Shown here one piece after another: positions 4,949-6,481 of a stretch of 6,481 nucleotides of DNA; position 1 is the first letter of the stretch; every line of letters begins with the position of its first letter. The stretch lies in assembly GCA_937915735.1 (NCBI GenBank), contig CALGGS010000044.1:1-6481 (forward strand), given 5' to 3'. The stretch comes from an uncultured Treponema sp. (lineage in GTDB: Bacteria; Spirochaetota; Spirochaetia; Treponematales; Treponemataceae). The notes below the pieces were generated by a model, which had not been told where the DNA came from, did not search any database, and saw nothing but the letters and a program-made list of their open reading frames with translations. The position numbers were made by a program, and so were the translations under genes.

Positions 4949-6412
4949 CTACTCTGTATAGTTATAGTGCATAGTTGCAGAAGTTAAATAATCATTTCCA
5001 GTACCAATTATTACACTAGACCACTCTTCTTGTGAACCTGAGTAATATACATCGGTAAGGGCTGAACAGCCTGTGAAACAGTTAGTATTAATTTTAAGTA
5101 AGGTATTTTCGAAAAATACTTTACTTAATGCTGTACATCCTTCAAAAGAACCAGATGTTGAAGGATCCTTTGAGTTTACAGAAGTCTTAAAAAGTTCATT
5201 ATTTAGATTCTCTACTTTACACGGAATGTATATTTCTTTTAACGAAGTACAATTCCTAAACGCACGGCAGCCTATTAATTCAAGTTTAGAATTTTTCGAA
5301 ATGATTACTTCTTCTAAGTCATAACAATCTGAAAATGATGTTTGTGCAATAAAAACAACACTATCTGGTATAGTTATACTCTTTAATTTAGGACAATTAG
5401 CAAAGGCACTCCATAAAATTGTTGTAAGCCCTTCATACATTGTAACTTTTTCAAGTTGGTCACAATAGGCGAAAGCACCTTCACTCAACGTTACAAGGGT
5501 TTTAGGTAGAATAACTTCTTTTAATGCTGTAATTTTTTGAAATACACCTGTACCACCTGCCCCATTTCCAGAATTAAAAAGTTCTGTTATTTGAAGTTCA
5601 CTTAAATCAAGTTTTCCTATATTTGCCTTATAAGATTTAATTGCATTCGAAAGTGTGCGTAAATCACTTGTTGTTAAATTCCCACCTCTAATTACCACTT
5701 CATTATCAGCAGAAGTTGTATCTATTGTTCTAGAAAGATAATCAGCAAATTCACTTATATCATGGGTGCTTAAATCAAACCCCCTAACCCACTTCGCATA
5801 AAGTGTCACGACCGCACCTGCACTGCCAAACACTGTGCTTAAAGCCGTGCCGTCTGCAAAATTACTTCCAGTACCGTCGCTCGCTGTGTTCCAGCCGTCA
5901 AAAACATAGCCACTTCTTGTAAACACATTTGCTGTAAGCGTTTTTCCAGCTATTTCTGTTGTCTCGATTGCTGTCATCGTGCCACTTCCGCCGTTTGGGT
6001 CAAATACCACTTTGTAAATCAGCGACCACTGGGCATAAAGCGTAATCGAAAGTTCTGTTGTACTTAAAAAAACTGGAGAGAGCGGATTTTGATTTACGAA
6101 AGATGTTCCGCTCCCGTCAGATTTTGTATTCCAACCAGCGAAAAGATAGCCGTCTTTCGTGAAAGAATTTGCATCAAGATTTGTGTTCGAGAGAGAAGTT
6201 GAAAGCACCTTCTGAGTCTGCATTGAACCGCTCCCGCCGTTCGCGTCAAAAACAACGGAATATTGCTGTGGGCGATTATTCCATGCGTTTTGCAGGAATT
6301 CATCTTCTACGGAGTTTTGGCATGAGTTAAAAACAAAGACGCCCACCAATGTGAGCAACAAGGTTTTTGTAATGATACAGACTTTTTTCAATGCAAATTT
6401 TGTGTTACGCAA
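4949..6412 (-). CDS. Lipoprotein with two InlB-type repeats and BspA-like LRRs
   Basis: I choose the TTG at 6412, giving 487 residues, because GGAG lies 7 bases upstream and the product begins MRNTKFALKK before a hydrophobic stretch and lipobox FVFNSC (C31). The longer frame from a GTG at 6460 would add 16 residues encoded inside a palindrome; a second TTG at 6391 would give MKKVC but has no ribosome site. After the cysteine, QNSVEDEFLQNAWNNRP matches the downstream paralogue. Two Listeria-Bacteroides repeats (Flg_new/InlB type) follow, about residues 52-130 and 134-208, each with VVFD.NGGSG.M, G(Y).F.GWNT.SDG.G..F and LYA.W. LRRs of the LRR_5 type occupy about 289-464 (ALKEVILPKTLVTLSEGAF, SITIPDSVVFI). 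They are far more diverged than those of the neighbour. Predicted role: surface adhesin or host/bacterial interaction; the ligand is unknown. It is the first gene of a two-gene operon. Confidence 0.88.
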   Translation of the reverse strand: MRNTKFALKKVCIITKTLLLTLVGVFVFNSCQNSVEDEFLQNAWNNRPQQYSVVFDANGGSGSMQTQKVLSTSLSNTNLDANSFTKDGYLFAGWNTKSDGSGTSFVNQNPLSPVFLSTTELSITLYAQWSLIYKVVFDPNGGSGTMTAIETTEIAGKTLTANVFTRSGYVFDGWNTASDGTGSNFADGTALSTVFGSAGAVVTLYAKWVRGFDLSTHDISEFADYLSRTIDTTSADNEVVIRGGNLTTSDLRTLSNAIKSYKANIGKLDLSELQITELFNSGNGAGGTGVFQKITALKEVILPKTLVTLSEGAFAYCDQLEKVTMYEGLTTILWSAFANCPKLKSITIPDSVVFIAQTSFSDCYDLEEVIISKNSKLELIGCRAFRNCTSLKEIYIPCKVENLNNELFKTSVNSKDPSTSGSFEGCTALSKVFFENTLLKINTNCFTGCSALTDVYYSGSQEEWSSVIIGTGNDYLTSATMHYNYTE

Positions 6413-6463
6413 CTGCACTCTCCGAGAAAAGAGGAAACGAAAAGTGCAATCGTGTAACACAAA
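6399..6463. repeat. Long imperfect palindrome over the lipoprotein leader and start
   Basis: TTTGTGTTAC (6399-6408) and GTAACACAAA (6454-6463) are perfect 10-bp inverted repeats. Inside them, TGCACT (6414-6419) and AGTGCA (6443-6448) pair, with partial pairing between. The 23-base loop (6420-6442) contains the GGAG ribosome site (6423-6420), and the TTG start (6412-6410) falls in the internal-loop region. It could be an mRNA hairpin that controls translation, an operator, or a short mobile repeat. Confidence 0.65.
6420..6423 (-). promoter_or_regulatory. Ribosome binding site supporting the TTG start at 6412
   Basis: GGAG on the minus strand lies 7 bases before the TTG. No comparable site precedes the GTG at 6460 or the TTG at 6391, so this site decides the start. 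It sits in the loop end of the palindrome. Confidence 0.55.
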
Positions 6464-6481
6464 GGAGCAAAATGCCCCCTT

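Noticed and set aside
4135..4961. Other short open frames overlapping the two lipoprotein genes, on both strands
   Set aside because: They overlap strongly supported genes, lack ribosome sites and show no recognisable protein features.
6413..6460. GTG at 6460 as start of the first lipoprotein
   Set aside because: The extra 16 codons lie inside a palindrome, push the signal peptide's hydrophobic stretch too far from the N-terminus, and lack the GGAG spacing seen before the TTG at 6412.

Overview
The window looks like chromosomal DNA from a Treponema-like spirochaete. The evidence is moderately low GC, two lipoproteins with spirochaete-style lipoboxes, BspA-type leucine-rich repeats combined with InlB-type repeats, and a C-terminal tail (WY...GGTE..VT.PSTNATYFK.TY..YWWY) that I associate with treponemal BspA-like proteins. 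This assignment is inferred from protein families only. Every gene I support lies on the minus strand, so the window is described below in transcription order, from high to low coordinates.

(1) 6463-3120: two paralogous surface lipoproteins in one operon. A 487-residue protein (TTG start at 6412) has two InlB-type repeats followed by BspA-like LRRs. Fourteen bases after its stop comes a 604-residue BspA-like protein with nearly identical 23-residue LRR units and an internal duplication. The two share a motif just after the lipid-attachment cysteine, identical over 26 bp of DNA. A long palindrome covers the leader and start region of the first gene.

(2) 3119-2971: a GC-rich, highly structured intergenic stretch, ending in a strong hairpin plus T-run that should terminate the lipoprotein operon.

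(3) 2962-1333: an AT-rich two-gene module plus a small RNA. First comes an unrecognised 158-residue protein with a charged N-terminus, then a 322-residue Abi_2/AbiF-family HEPN protein (R-N-C-C-A-H motif). Just after its stop is an independent promoter (TTGACA, 17-bp spacer, TATTTT) driving an approximately 80-nt structured RNA that ends in an intrinsic terminator. This arrangement fits the AbiF protein plus non-coding RNA systems, proposed RNase toxin/RNA antitoxin modules related to the ancestry of Cas13. It is the most interesting content here. Related approximately 40-bp hairpin elements, in the same orientation, lie on both sides of the module.

(4) 1332-959: intergenic DNA with no gene I can support. 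It holds one of the flanking hairpin elements (1205-1244) and a palindromic element with perfect 8-bp inverted ends (1003-1109).

(5) 958-1: the first 319 codons of an AAA-ATPase-like protein of the family that usually carries a C-terminal PD-(D/E)XK nuclease domain. It runs off the window edge.

The lipoproteins probably work at the cell surface. The AbiF module is probably an independent defence or toxin-antitoxin cassette inserted between housekeeping-unrelated accessory genes.
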